Under the pieces are notes generated by a model, which had not been told where the DNA came from, made no database searches, and was given only the letters and a program-made list of their open reading frames with translations. A stretch of DNA of 64,000 bases from Lunularia cruciata (lineage: Eukaryota; Streptophyta; Marchantiopsida; Lunulariales; Lunulariaceae): the NCBI GenBank assembly GCA_948567375.1, contig OX419756.1, positions 6,949,001 through 7,013,000 of the forward strand, written 5' to 3'. The stretch's first letter is position 1. Each line of letters starts with the position of its first letter. Position numbers and translations under genes: made by a program. Below, piece by piece: positions 1 through 11,077 of the stretch.

Positions 1-1239
1 AGAAAGACACTTCAAGCGCAAGTCTCAAAGACCGAAAACATAGCCCTACCAGACGGTGAGCGTTGGCGCCTACACATACAGGGTGAAGAAACTCAGGCAG
101 GGAACGTGGGCTATGAATCGACGGTGTCAATGACTGGAGCCGGTTACTCCATGAGAATTTCAATTGGTACTCCTCCCCAGACCTTCCATGCGTTCGCTGA
201 CACCGGAAGTGATCTACCTTGGGTGCAATGCATTCCTTGCAAAAGATGCTTCATGCAAGCGGATCAGCTTTATGATCCCAAGCAGTCTGCTTCCTACAGG
301 ACTCTAAGTTGTTCCTCGAAGATCTGTCAAAGGCTTAAGGATCAGGAGAACTACGCAGGCTGCAAGCCAGGTTGCAGGTATAGCTATTACTACGGTGACC
401 AAACGCACACCAACGGGGGCATGGCTCTTGAAACTTTGACCATCTCGACAACTGATGGAGGAAGCCTAACGATACCAAAGTTTGCTTTCGGTTGTGGTCA
501 TGACAACGTTGGTTCTCTGAATCAAACTGGCGCCAGCGGGATTATTGGCCTTGGACGCGGTCGCTTCTCTTTCCCGTCCCAACTCAGGCCCTATATAGGG
601 TCCAAATTCTCGACCTGCTTTGTCAATCGAGAATTGGCATCCAAGAAGACGAGTCCACTCCTCTTCGGAGATTTAGCGGCAGTCTCCGTGCCAAATATGC
701 AATATACACCGATGATCTCTGCTAACAACAGTGCACCTACGTTCTATTACGTGAACGTGGAGGGCATCAGTGTGGGTGGTAAAAGAATAGACATATCTCA
801 GTCCAAAGCGGCATTCTCCGTAGATCCATTGACAGGCGAGGGCGGAACAATTCTAGACTCCGGAAGCACACTCACATCCCTCGTGAAGCATGTGTACTAC
901 CGCGTCATGCACGAATTCCTTGTACAAGCCCCGTTGTACCCTCAGGTAAATTTCAATAAATACGGACTGGACTTATGCTTTGAGGTGTCGAAAGTTGACA
1001 ATCCAACGTTACCAACCCTTACATTCCACCTCACCAACGCGACATGGATAATGCCTCAGGAGAATATTGCTCTCGTGATGAGAGATGGTAACGACGGAAT
1101 GTACATGTGTGTTGCGCTCACACAATCCAAATTTGGCGTCAATATTATCGGGAACATCCAGCAGCAAGATTTCCAGATAGTTTACGATCTGGCAAATCAA
1201 CAAATTGGGTTCGCAAAGGTCAAGTGCGACACCTTATGA
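1..1239 (+). CDS. Nepenthesin-type aspartic protease, 5' partial
   Basis: Pepsin-family (A1) aspartic endopeptidase of the plant nepenthesin/CND41-like class, probably secreted or vacuolar. Frame 1 is open to the left edge, so the first 35 codons seen are the end of the pro-region and the true start and any signal peptide lie outside. The codon at 106 is GTG and is not a credible start. First catalytic motif DTGSD begins at 199, followed by LPWVQC. The cysteine-rich nepenthesin insertion (CIPCKRC, then CSSKIC and CKPGC) follows, then the flap region YYYGDQ. Second catalytic motif DSGST begins at 856. The C-terminus has the family signature IIGNIQQQDFQIVYD and ends FAKVKC-DTL, with stop TGA at 1237-1239. 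No intron or frameshift is visible. The core is complete in length, both catalytic aspartates are present and the gene looks functional. The exact substrate cannot be inferred. Confidence 0.93.
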   Translation, partial: RKTLQAQVSKTENIALPDGERWRLHIQGEETQAGNVGYESTVSMTGAGYSMRISIGTPPQTFHAFADTGSDLPWVQCIPCKRCFMQADQLYDPKQSASYRTLSCSSKICQRLKDQENYAGCKPGCRYSYYYGDQTHTNGGMALETLTISTTDGGSLTIPKFAFGCGHDNVGSLNQTGASGIIGLGRGRFSFPSQLRPYIGSKFSTCFVNRELASKKTSPLLFGDLAAVSVPNMQYTPMISANNSAPTFYYVNVEGISVGGKRIDISQSKAAFSVDPLTGEGGTILDSGSTLTSLVKHVYYRVMHEFLVQAPLYPQVNFNKYGLDLCFEVSKVDNPTLPTLTFHLTNATWIMPQENIALVMRDGNDGMYMCVALTQSKFGVNIIGNIQQQDFQIVYDLANQQIGFAKVKCDTL

Positions 1240-3461
1240 CGACTAAAATCTACATGGATTTTGCTGGCAAGACTTCGATTCGGCTGTAGTTTATTTTGTA
1301 ATCAGAGTTGAGCAGTACAATTGAGGCGTGGAATGTAGATTCACTTAGGTCCCCTGTTTCCATTTTGTCGAAGAGCCATTACACTCCCAATTGGGGAGCT
1401 AATATACTTAGTCAGGTAGGTGAAATTGAGTTGATGTCTGGTAACCCCTTCAATCAGCCTACCCCTGTACATAACTTTCATCATGAAATTCAAGAAACAC
1501 TCATCTACACCATCAATGTAGATGGCAGATCCGATGAAAACCTAGGTGTTTAATTCATAGATATCGATGTCACTTGAGATTCCGAGTTGTCTCATCCGGA
1601 TACTAGGATTTCCGGTTCAGTTCTAAGGAACACCATTCTACCTAACCGTCTTCGACACTGCAAGGCAAGAACTTGCTGCCACTCTTTCGCCATGGGCCAT
1701 GAAAACACGAGGTTCTGCGACAAGCATCAGCCAGAGGCAGAGGTAGCATTGCTTATTGCTTATAGCAGTGATAAAGAATACGGTCATAATTCTTCGTACA
1801 GGAAACAGTTTGTGCTAGTCAGTTTCAAGTTCGTTCTCGTCGCGCGCAAGTGGAACATGTATCTCGAATGATGCCCAAGAATAGAGTCCCCAAGGAAACG
1901 ACGATGCAAAGTTTCTTTGCGCATACGGTACTATTCCAGTGCTTCAAATGTGTCGTAAGTGCGTTTCATCGGATGGTAAGATGAGATGCATTACTCTTGC
2001 TTATAAGTACGGTAAGTTTTAACATGACATGCACAACCTCAAACTTACATCACGTCGTGATTGGTATCAGCAGTAGAACAAACTGGAATGTACAGCGTTG
2101 GCTAGATAGTGAACTAGAGATTATGATCCTCAAACAATGTCAACTCGTCGTTGTTCTCTCCGGAAAGCGAAGAAACTCAGATTCCAACCTAGAACACACC
2201 CTAGGAAAGGTGGAAGCCCAATCTTCAAACTACAGTATAAGATTATTGTGCTAGATGAAAGATCACATGTGAGCTTTAACGTCCTGGGCTCTTTTCAACA
2301 ACAGAAGGTGGTTTCGGTCTCCCAAGAGGAGATGTTTACGTCCCTTCCTCTGTACGAAATAAAGTTCCTAAACATGATGAATTCCACATTCAGCCATCTG
2401 AATTGTAATGTGGACTCTTGGGGAGCGAATGTGATTCAAATAAATAACTGACTGTTATGGATGAAGATCGGACATTTTCCAAATGTTCGAGATGGAGAAC
2501 CACTCTCAGGGCCTACAGCAGGCATATAGTCCCCCTAACAGTCTCCTCGGAATGTAAGGAAACCAAATTAAATAGAGGAAAACCATCTTTGAAAGGTGGT
2601 TACTGGAGTGAAATGAACTTGGTATTCATTTCATTCGTGAAACATTGGAGAGCTCAATCACCTAATGGATGTACTATCCACAGCAAAAGGTTCTTACAGT
2701 TTTAGCTAGCCATATTCATCCGCGTCCAGGAAAGGCTTCAAATTCACCAATGTGATATCAAACAATGAAGAGTTCAGGCGCCAGCCAGGCAGGTCATCTG
2801 TAGCTTCTCAATCTAAATCCTGCACCGCAATCACTAGATTTCAAGTTGCGAAACCCGAGTCAAAATAGAATCCATGTGAAAGGGTAAATCTGATTTGTCC
2901 AGTAGAGAAACTGTATGTCGGGATCTTGACATAATATAAATAGCAAAGACACCCGGTACTTAGTCACGTAGTTCAGACCAACTCTCTCGGCCATTTGAGC
3001 TCTAGCCACTCACGATTCAGTAAGTTCACTCATCGAACATTCAACATGCTCGCGGTCATCGACACAGTACCCTCATCTGAATCAACAGAGTTCTTTGCGT
3101 AGTGTTCTTCGTAGACTTAAATCCTCCAGAATTCGCAAGATCTTGTCAATACTCTATAGTATCCCTCCCAATAACGGAGACCCTAAGAGCTCGAAATCCT
3201 TCGATTTTGGGACTTGATATGCAGTATAAGCTTTTCTATGCAAACATGCGAAGTATCACACTTACTTCAGTAGGACCCCCAAGCACAACAGGATAATCTA
3301 GAAAACTCTCATTTGCAAAGTGAGTTTGATGGGCCCGACCTTCTTGTCTCCATATCCTTATGTAACATAGAGGGTTAACGTTCCAAGCTGCATGTACAAT
3401 TTCGACTACTGTACTACTACTTCTAACTTAGGTGCTTTAGGGCAGATTTCTCATACAGACT
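1240..3461. other. Intergenic stretch downstream of the protease gene
   Basis: Several short open frames on the plus strand (for example 1308-1553, 2137-2451 and 2457-2705) show no family motif, no shared frame and no coherent composition, so I do not call them genes. The first few hundred bases must contain the 3' UTR and polyadenylation signals of the protease gene, but I see no unambiguous AATAAA-type signal near the stop. No repeat or transposon end was recognised. Confidence 0.5.
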
Positions 3462-3553
3462 CTATTGGGGCTTAGCCCCATGTTACCTTTTTTTTTTCTC
3501 TCGGCTCGATGGGTCTTCCCCTCTTTCGTTTTTCCTACGCGGTCGCCTTTTTT
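3462..3553 (-). repeat. R1 dispersed repeat, copy 1
   Basis: A short repeat with one end reading CTATTGGGGCTTAGCCCC (3462-3479) and the other GCGGTCGCC (3539-3547), with GATGGGTCTTCCC between. The same ordered landmarks recur at 7771-7878 in the same orientation, and as the reverse complement at 10332-10413, 62298-62396 and 62712-62798. GGGGCTTAGCCCC is a near-palindrome. I do not recognise the family; it could be a MITE, a SINE-like unit or the end of a larger element. Confidence 0.6.
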
Positions 3554-6410
3554 CATCAAACTTCGAAATAACGAACAAATATGTGCATTCACTTGCTCTA
3601 GGGAGTTCATGGCAAGTGATTTGAGAGATAAATATGCACATCCAAGCGGTGTTGCAAAGGTATAAATACTAGTGAAGAAACTTTCGTATGAGAGTGAATG
3701 TTCGTATTCAAGTAGGTTGCAAAGGTATGCATATTACGGAATGGTTATTTCTAATCTGTTAGTTTTTATAATATTGTTTTGTTGAGGTTTATTGCAAAAG
3801 TTTGCATATTCTTATATAATTTTACTATGGGAGTATTGGATCGTGGAGTTTGGTATAATTTTACTATGAGAGTATTGGATTGTGGAGTTTGTGGAGTCTA
3901 ATCTTTTATCTTTTATACACTAGTTTTATTGAGGCTTATCCCTGTTATTGATCGATTTGGGTACCAAATCGATCAAGTTGCAATGGCATTTATATTCATG
4001 AAGAAAATATAGTATGAGAGTAAAGGATTAAGAATGGTTGTTTCCGATCTTCAAATTTTGATATATTAGCTTTATGAATGCTTAGTCTTATTTTTTACCA
4101 TTTTAATTATACCAATTGAGTTGTGTGATTGTCAATATTCCGAGCAAACTACATTCTAGAGCTATTTGAGACTAGTTTGCCATATCTACTCTTATTTTAT
4201 AAGCTTTCTCATGCACTTTATGACAAGGCTAGGCAGACTTTTTGTTCATTACTAGATTGAATTAGTACATGATTTTTTGGATGAATTAATAAGGTTTTTA
4301 TTTTTCTCACTCCCATGATTGTATTGTTATTATACTAGAAGAGAGTGTATGTGATATGGGGAGGTGGCTTGTAGATTTTGAGCTAGTGATTCAATTATCT
4401 TACAAGAAGAGTCTATTTGGATCGCATGTTTTAAGAGACAATGTAGGCCTTAAGATACTACAAATTCTACTTTTTTGCGACAATGTAGGATCTCGAATGA
4501 GGATGGAAAGTATAGTTGAAAAACTTAAGCACTACACTCTTTGTCCATGGCTAGTCCCATTGATAATATCTTTCTTTCTTATATCTATTACAATCTCTAC
4601 CCTGAGAGAAAATAACATCAGATTTCTCGGATTATTAGCTCAAGGATCTATTATGTTTGAGAGATTGCTTTTTGCCTTTGTATTATGCATAGCCTTGTGC
4701 CTCTCCTAGGAGGCTTGTCAAGTATGGTTTATGATGGTCTTAGAGATTACTTCCAAGCAAATAATCCCTCTAGTGGTTTTACAAAGCTATTTTTGGGTAG
4801 CTATAGTAATAGCAATGTCATTTAGTCATATGCTAGGTGTTGGTTGACTCTTATGTCAATTAATCAGATATTAGGTGCTAGTTGAATTCTTGCAATGGAG
4901 AGTGGCATATGATGTATTAGCCCTATTGCTATTGGGGGGTCTTATTGCACCTTGTTAGTTATAAAATTATCCTTTAACATTGTTCTTACTTCTTATAATA
5001 CCTTAAACTATAATAGTTTATTTACTACTTTAGTTGTATCAAGTAAGTCATTCTCTCCTTAGTGGAAAATACACAGATCTTGTGCCTTGTAGACCAGATA
5101 AAGCATACCTTTTACACTTGATTACCAAGCTTCATTTTGGCTTGAGAACCAAGGTATCAAAGTATAGTATGGGTTACCTCTAGCTTCCAAAGGAGTATGT
5201 TACATATACGGATGGTTTATGCATTCTTGGAGTGCTAATAGTGCTAACAGAATTTTTAGATGTTGCACTTGAGGAGGATATCTTTCATATGGATGACTCT
5301 TCTCTATTATAAAATCCATATGTGGTATTTAGTGTACTTTAGTTGTTGATAGGCTAGACTTTGAGACTTATGTGATTGAGGTTGAAGATCCTTTTCTCTC
5401 CATGTGCTATTTTTGAAGATAAGAGAAAGTTTGTCCTTCAGATTCGAGATGATTTTCCATCATTTCCCTCTTTGCTTTTTGATTGGACCAAAGGTTGTAA
5501 TCCTTTTTTATGGACCAACAATTTAAATAGGCATTATATTCTCTTCTAAAGGATCCACCCATTCCTCATACTATTAGGGCATATCCTCACTCATGCTCTA
5601 GCAAAGGAGTAGGCTCTTGGATCATATCTTGACCTTGCATTAGCATAAGGTCAAGCTAGGATCATTTTGACTTGCACTTGTTATTTCTCAATAGTGATGA
5701 GATTCCACTTGGGTTTAGTCTACCCATCTATATCTTATTTACTCACATGTAGGTGTGGTACTCTCTTAGATGCAACATAGATTCACAGGACTCATTGTCC
5801 CCATGGAAGACAAAGGATAGTTATCATAGATATATCAAAGATATATTTTCTATAGTATGTGAGAGTGTGTACTTCACTTGAGTGTTGGTATGCTTCATAA
5901 AACACATCACTTTAGCAAAACTTATGGTTTCTCTAAGATGATTAAGTGATAACAAAAAATGTTGTGCTTGTGATGCAATTTCTAAGAGGATGATTACACA
6001 TCCTTTCATATAGGTACCAAGCCAAGCAACAATAGTAAAGGCCTCCAAGTATAGGAGTATGTAATGAGGTCGCCTCTTTATTCCTCTAGCTTTGGAATTA
6101 TATAAAACCAAGGATATAGCATTTGTCATGGTTGTCAAGATTGTGTAAAAGTCTACCATACTAAGCAACAGGGATATCAATATCACCTTCCTATTTTTTA
6201 CCTTACTTAAACCGTGTGTACACTACTATATAGAGAGCACTAGCTAAGCATAAGCTCATTATTCTTGTGATAGCTATGGTTTCACTTCTCCATATGGGAT
6301 AGCCTAGAGCAATCTGGGATACACCATGCATTGTGTGCCATAGACTCTTTGACTTGCAATGAGTAACAATTCTTGTGGGAAAGATGCAGAGGGACTATGA
6401 TTGTACTATT
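3554..6410. other. AT-rich intergenic stretch without a recognised gene
   Basis: Low-complexity, AT-rich DNA. The longest frames (plus 4356-4709, minus 5824-6186) contain hydrophobic runs but no domain, and neighbouring frames do not line up. There are short local near-repeats, for example a phrase about an ATTGGATYGTGGAGTTTG motif repeated near 3833-3893. Nothing here supports a gene call. Confidence 0.4.
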
Positions 6411-6705
6411 GAGAAGCTTCCCAAGAAGCTTCCTTGAATTGCTTTCTTGGAATGCAAGCCAAGTTAACTGGAAAGTTTCTCAAGAAGCTTCCTTCTAGAA
6501 GCCGTTTACTTGGCATGCAAACTAAGCTAGTTGGAAGCTTCTAGAAACTTCATTCTAGTAGTTATCTACTTGGGGTGCAAACTAAGCTAGCTGTGAAGCT
6601 TCCCAAGAAGCTTCCCAGATACTTTGGGCATATTCTAGACTAATTTATCTTATTTGCTACTTTGTTAGCCCTACTAACTTCGTCGCTAAACTCCATATTG
6701 TTACA
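6411..6705 (-). mobile_element. Truncated LTR of family C (U3 part only)
   Basis: Aligns by eye with the U3 half of the family C LTRs at 25948-26360 and 31165-31588: repeated AGAAGCTTC blocks, GCAAGCCAAGTTAAC, then CTAACTTCGTCGCTAAA and the terminal CTCCATATTGTTACA. The TATA, R and U5 portion (left part in plus coordinates) is missing, so the piece is truncated at about 6411. No internal element sequence follows at the right, so it is a solo or orphan LTR remnant. It is older than element C, with more mismatches. Confidence 0.75.
6534..6551. promoter_or_regulatory. Heat-shock-element array in orphan LTR
   Basis: The sequence GAAGCTTCTAGAAACTTC fits the heat-shock factor consensus of alternating inverted pentamers: GAA-nn-TTC-nn-GAA-nn-TTC, four units with perfect spacing. 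The site corresponds to 26201-26218 and 31418-31435 in the full-length element. Activity in this truncated LTR is unlikely because its TATA region is gone. Confidence 0.55.
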
Positions 6706-7267
6706 ACAATGGTAACCATCATAGCTCAAGGAAAGGAGGATCATGATGCACCACTGCTTGCCTCTGATACCTTTCTTCCTCTTACTATTGAGATTTTTGG
6801 GCACCTTCATATCAATTTTCATTTTCTACTTAGGGAAGCAACACAAGGTTACTCGCACAACAAAGGGGCTATGGTCATCTCTTGAGCCATTCTAACCTCC
6901 TACTTTTGACAAAGAGTCTCATTCACACTACAACACTCTCAAGTGTAAGGAAATACTAGTACGAGTGCACACCATGTCTAGTGCTCTCCCTCCTCACTTA
7001 CAAGATATACCTTCAGAGGACCACTATTACTTTGTCCAATAGCAATTTTCTAGTTGCTTTTCAACTGGTTGCATTGTAGCCTCCCCTTGGGTCGGCTTGG
7101 AGGTCTAGGTTTTGCTACATTTGTGACCCTTGGGAGTTATTGTGCTATGTGTTCTTTTTCACTCTAGCACTCCTTTGGTGCGGTATACTCCCTTTTCTCC
7201 TTTCTTCAGGGTACATATTTGTGTATGTGTTTATTCTGTACAAGGATAGAACACAAGAGCCAAATGT

Positions 7268-7361
7268 CTTATTATTGAGAAAATACAAAAATATAATAAT
7301 AGAGGGTTTACCTCATAACCCTCTATTACTATAATTTTTTTAATTTTCTCAATAATAAGGG
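7268..7361. mobile_element. Foldback MITE-like element
   Basis: A nearly perfect inverted repeat. The left arm starts CTTATTATTGAGAAAAT at 7268 and runs through TAATAGAGGGTTT. The right arm mirrors it and ends ATTTTCTCAATAATAAG at 7359. The outer 17 bp pair exactly, then a few mismatches, then about 12 bp exact around a short loop near 7310. AATGT stands just left (7263-7267) and AATGT again at 7362-7366, a candidate 5-bp target duplication if the element ends at 7361. There is no coding capacity. An RNA hairpin precursor is the alternative reading. Confidence 0.6.
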
Positions 7362-7770
7362 AATGTTGACATGCCAAGAACCGTACTAGCTACAAGGTTT
7401 ATTTCTTACACCTCTCGAGCACAAGATACTTCAGGACATAAGTTAATGGATAAGTCTGGACCTGTATTGTGAAGGATGGCGCGCCTAGAATGTATATTCC
7501 TGGGCATCAATTTCTATGGCAGTTTGTTCGATTCCCATTATGGGAGTAGGTTAGAGAGCAGAACGGATCTCTGCACCGAAGACAATTGACTCTATTCAAC
7601 TCTGGTATGAAGAAGTCAGTCAGCAAAAATTCTCAATAAAAGCGCAATCTAATCTTAATTTCTTTTTAAATTTCTTAACTATCTTACAGAAATCAAACAC
7701 ACTTGTAATTTGCGATCTGGACAAAGTATACTAAATCGAGCCACCCACCAGAACGACGGTTCGATAGTCA

Positions 7771-7878
7771 CTATTGGGGCTTAGCTCCGTTTTATCTATT
7801 TTGTCTCACCCTTGCACGGTTTGGGTTTGATGGGATCTTCCCATCAAACCTTGGTGGTTTTTAAGCGGTCGCCCTTTT
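7771..7878 (-). repeat. R1 dispersed repeat, copy 2
   Basis: Same orientation as the copy at 3462: CTATTGGGGCTTAGCTCC at 7771-7788, GATGGGATCTTCCC in the middle and GCGGTCGCCC at 7865-7874. It has a small internal foldback (GTTTGATGGGA and TCCCATCAAAC, about 7833-7848) not seen in the other copies. Confidence 0.6.
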
Positions 7879-8702
7879 CTTTACAGTCACTACCGATCAT
7901 TTTTATCGACATCAAGAAACGCTAATGATTGAGATGGAAGGTAGCCAGCACCACAAGGGTAGGACAAACACTACCGCTAATCTCTATTGATAATACAAAA
8001 CACAAAATGATTGGAAACGATCTTTCAAATGTTTGTTCAAATACACTAACAAAACCTTGCCATCAAGTTCAACTGAGTAAACTACCAAAGTTGGATTGTC
8101 TCATCGAGCTCTTTCTCTCGCAGGAAAGTAATAGAAAACTACAGCGCATTCAGGGAATCAGAAAAATATCTCTCTCGTTCGAAATCCCTGGAGCCTAACC
8201 AGATTCGGCCTAACATCCGTCAGCAGATGGAGAACCATGTGGGCTGATTTCAGCCAGTAGTAAGTTGCCATTCCTAACGATTGCCAGGTCTCAGGAAGTA
8301 GGGCGAACTAGGAGTTGATGCATCAGGAACTTCAGAGTTGACAGAATCAACTAAGGTCTAGCCTACTCCAACCAATTCGCATATGCATCACCTGCTTCTT
8401 TTAATTAAAAGTATATGTAAATATGGGCACTTTCTTTACATTTAGAGTGACAATATGGCATCAAATTGTCATTCATGTCAAGAGGAGAGCATACGCATCA
8501 AATTTAACAAGTTGGTACATGACGACAATGCATCGCAACCTTTAATCCTCAAACGTTAAGTGTGTCCTAGCTATTATATCAACCAAGGAAATCTGGTTTC
8601 TCAATTTGACTTTTCTGTGGTTGACCTCACCTCCTTGACTGTAAAGGTTTCCAACACTTTGACTTGGGAGCGATACTTTTGAACCAAAATCAAAGGGCAG
8701 GC

Positions 8703-9002
8703 AAGCAGCACCATGAAAAGTTCCATCTCCAAATGTCCAAATGGAGTGGAGAAAGGAGTTCCGACTCGAAATGGAGCATGCCCGCTTGAGAGTATGGACG
8801 GGTGATAAGAAATAGAACAACAAAAAACCTATAACTCCCTCTACATCCAGGGAAGCAGCACCATGAGAAGTCCCATCTCCAAATGGACTGCACTACTGTG
8901 GAGAAAAAGTTCCAACTCGAAATGGAGCATGGCCCTTGAGAGAATGGACGGGTGATAAGAAATAGAACAACATAAAGCGTATAACTCCCTCTGCATCCAG
9001 AT
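8703..9002. repeat. Tandem duplication, 2 x 150 bp
   Basis: The phrase AAGCAGCACCATGA at 8703 recurs at 8853, and the following approximately 150 bp (CCATCTCCAAATG, GGAGAA, CTCGAAATGGAGCATG, GAGARTATGGACGGGTGATAAG and TATAACTCCCTCTRCATCCAG) repeat in order with scattered mismatches. Minus-strand open frames across it (8542-9086) simply reflect the duplication. Function unknown. Confidence 0.75.
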
Positions 9003-10331
9003 CTTTGGACCGCAGGACTTGGCAACGAGGAGGAATTTGATCAGGACGGCAGAAGTCTCCATTGACTCCACTTTGAAGAAGTCCACGTATAAGATAAAAT
9101 ACGATTTCAGATCATGCTACTAAGAAGCGCCGCGTTCCATGGTAAAGATCGTGTCACATTGATTGTGCAATGTAGTAGGCGCCAGTCATATGGAGAATCT
9201 CTCCTCGATCTTGGATGCTCGAATAGCGATCACTAAGGACAATTAACTATTGGTGCCATAGCCCGTCTCGAATTGTCTTACCAGTCGGGAGGGCGACAAT
9301 TGACAGTTTCGGATGGATGCACTAAAGATGTGATCAACTGTGTGGAGCGTAGAGAATCCAAAGTTGACTTTACCAACTTAGTTTAATAACGTTTAATTGT
9401 ATCTTCTAGATCCTCACATTAATTTAGAATAAATTAGAAATATGCGGAGTTCTGTAATTTTGTTTGACCAACTAAGAAAGCACTCAATCAGTCAAACAAG
9501 CCAAGATCGACAAGTGGGTGGATTTCAAAATCTTGAAATGCGGAGAATTAGTTAATGCAAGTTATGATGCAAATAGATTTGTGCTACAGATGGAAAAAAA
9601 ATTAAAAAATTCAGCATGCTGACTGATTATGCTGGTTCAATTTAACCTCATTGATTCCTTGCATGTCATTTTATTTGCTTTGCAACTTTTTGTCATTTGC
9701 CTGCACGAAATGGCAAAAAACTGATAAGTCTTCTAAGTGACAAGAAATAAATTTATTTTCTGGCAAATATAACAGTAATTTGTGAAGCAGTAAGATCACA
9801 TGCGGGCAGGAAAAGGGCGGCTAAACACGAAGGATGGGAAGCATAATATGAGATTGACAAAGGAAACTAATGTGCTTAGGTGAAAATGTTACACCTTTGT
9901 TGAGCTGTATCGCTAATTAATTCCCTTCACAATGAAAGCGTCAGTCCGATGAGGTTAAACGAGTAAGAATTAAAATTCAAAGTACAACGGTCATAAAGAC
10001 CCACAAAAGATACAACTGTTTAGAAAGAATATCTGGAATCACCCTCAAGTCCATAAGGAAGAGGAATGAACACCAACTAATCTTTACCAGCGTCCTGGGA
10101 GAGTGTAAAAAGTCTCGTGGACGGTAACAAGTTTAACGCATGCATAGGAGCGTAGAGTGTACCCCTCGTTCGCAAATGCAGTATGTCAACAAATAGATGT
10201 TTAAGAGGGACCGGTAGAATAATGAATTCGTTGGTATACAGTCTCTTCCGGTCAACTCCTAACAAGTGGGAAGTAGCGGTTTCTGATAACGAAATTGCAC
10301 CTCTATAGGCCGCGAAACGATCTATAGAAAC
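9003..10331. other. Intergenic stretch without a recognised feature
   Basis: No long or coherent reading frame and no recognised repeat. The sequence becomes AT-rich between about 9400 and 9900. The only sizeable frame (minus 10077-10364) has no domain and runs into the R1 copy and tandem array, so I reject it as a gene. Confidence 0.4.
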
Positions 10332-10413
10332 GGCGACCACATAGAACACGCTAAGGATGGACAACCCATCAAGCTATACAAGGGAGAGACAAAAGAGGCA
10401 AAAATGGTGCGAG
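10332..10413 (+). repeat. R1 dispersed repeat, copy 3
   Basis: Starts GGCGACCAC at 10332, followed by ACCCATCAAGCTATACAAGG, GAGAGACAAAA and AAAAATGGTGC, the same order as the copies near 62298 and 62712. The distal half forms the beginning of the 228-bp tandem unit that follows, so this copy probably supplied the seed of the array. Confidence 0.6.
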
Positions 10414-11042
10414 ATTCCAACGGCTTCAAAACGAAGAACCTGTCCTCTCGCATTTTAGAGATTCGAGTTATGCAAATCGGAAGATTTATAAATTACTAAA
10501 GTATCTTGAAAAGCATCATCTAGTGTGACTTGTGATTGTTCTTCTATAGACACATTTTGTCTAAAATGTATTAAACCGCATGAGAAGGACAACCCATCAA
10601 GCTATACAAGGGAGAGACAAAAGTGGCAAAAATGGTGCCAGATTCCAACGGCTTCAAAACGAAGAACCTGTCCTCTCGCATTTTAGAGATTCGAGTTATG
10701 CAAATCGGTAGATTTATAAATTACTAAAGTATTTTGAAAAGCATCATCTAGTGTGACTTGTGATTGTTCTTCTATAGACACATTTTGTCTAAAATGTATT
10801 AAACCGCATGAGAAGGACAACCCATCAAGCTATACATGGGAGAGACAAAAGTGGCAAAAATGGTGCCAGATTCCAACGGCTTCAAAACGAAGAACCTGTC
10901 CTCTCACATTTTAGAGATTCGAGTTATGCAAATCGGAAGATTTATAAATTACTAGCGTATCTTGAAAAGCATCATCTAGTGTGACTTGTGATTGTTCTTC
11001 TATAGACACATTTTGTCAAAAATATATTAAACCGCATGAGAA
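10359..11042. repeat. Tandem array, 3 x 228 bp
   Basis: Three direct units begin with GGACAACCCATCAAGC at 10359, 10587 and 10815, giving an exact 228-bp period and only a handful of substitutions between units (for example AAGAGG versus AAGTGG). Each unit ends TTAAACCGCATGAGAA. The near identity implies recent unequal exchange or homogenisation. No open reading frame spans it. The array abuts the left end of the outer retroelement. Confidence 0.92.
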
Positions 11043-11077
11043 AAAAAATGGTACACTTAAAATCTAACATGGTGTGC

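Larger units (their letters stand above)
6706..8702. other. Intergenic stretch with two small repeats
   Basis: Contains the foldback element at 7268-7361 and R1 copy 2 at 7771-7878, annotated separately. The remaining sequence has short frames (minus 6640-6822, plus 7140-7334, plus 7929-8198) without domains or supporting context. No gene is called. Confidence 0.4.

Noticed and set aside
106..108. GTG as start codon of the aspartic protease
   Set aside because: A plant nuclear gene would not normally start at GTG, and the frame is open to the left edge.
4356..4709. Small membrane protein gene
   Set aside because: Hydrophobic runs in AT-rich DNA are expected by chance; no motif, and no neighbouring exon in frame.
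7470..7545. tRNA or tRNA-derived SINE because of TTCGATTCCC near 7531
   Set aside because: The B-box-like string has no matching A box or cloverleaf arms at the proper distance.
8542..9086. Three overlapping minus-strand open frames as a gene
   Set aside because: They are side effects of the 150-bp tandem duplication and contain no domain.
10359..11042. CRISPR-like or satellite-coded array
   Set aside because: Units are long direct repeats with no unique spacers, and the context is a plant nuclear genome.
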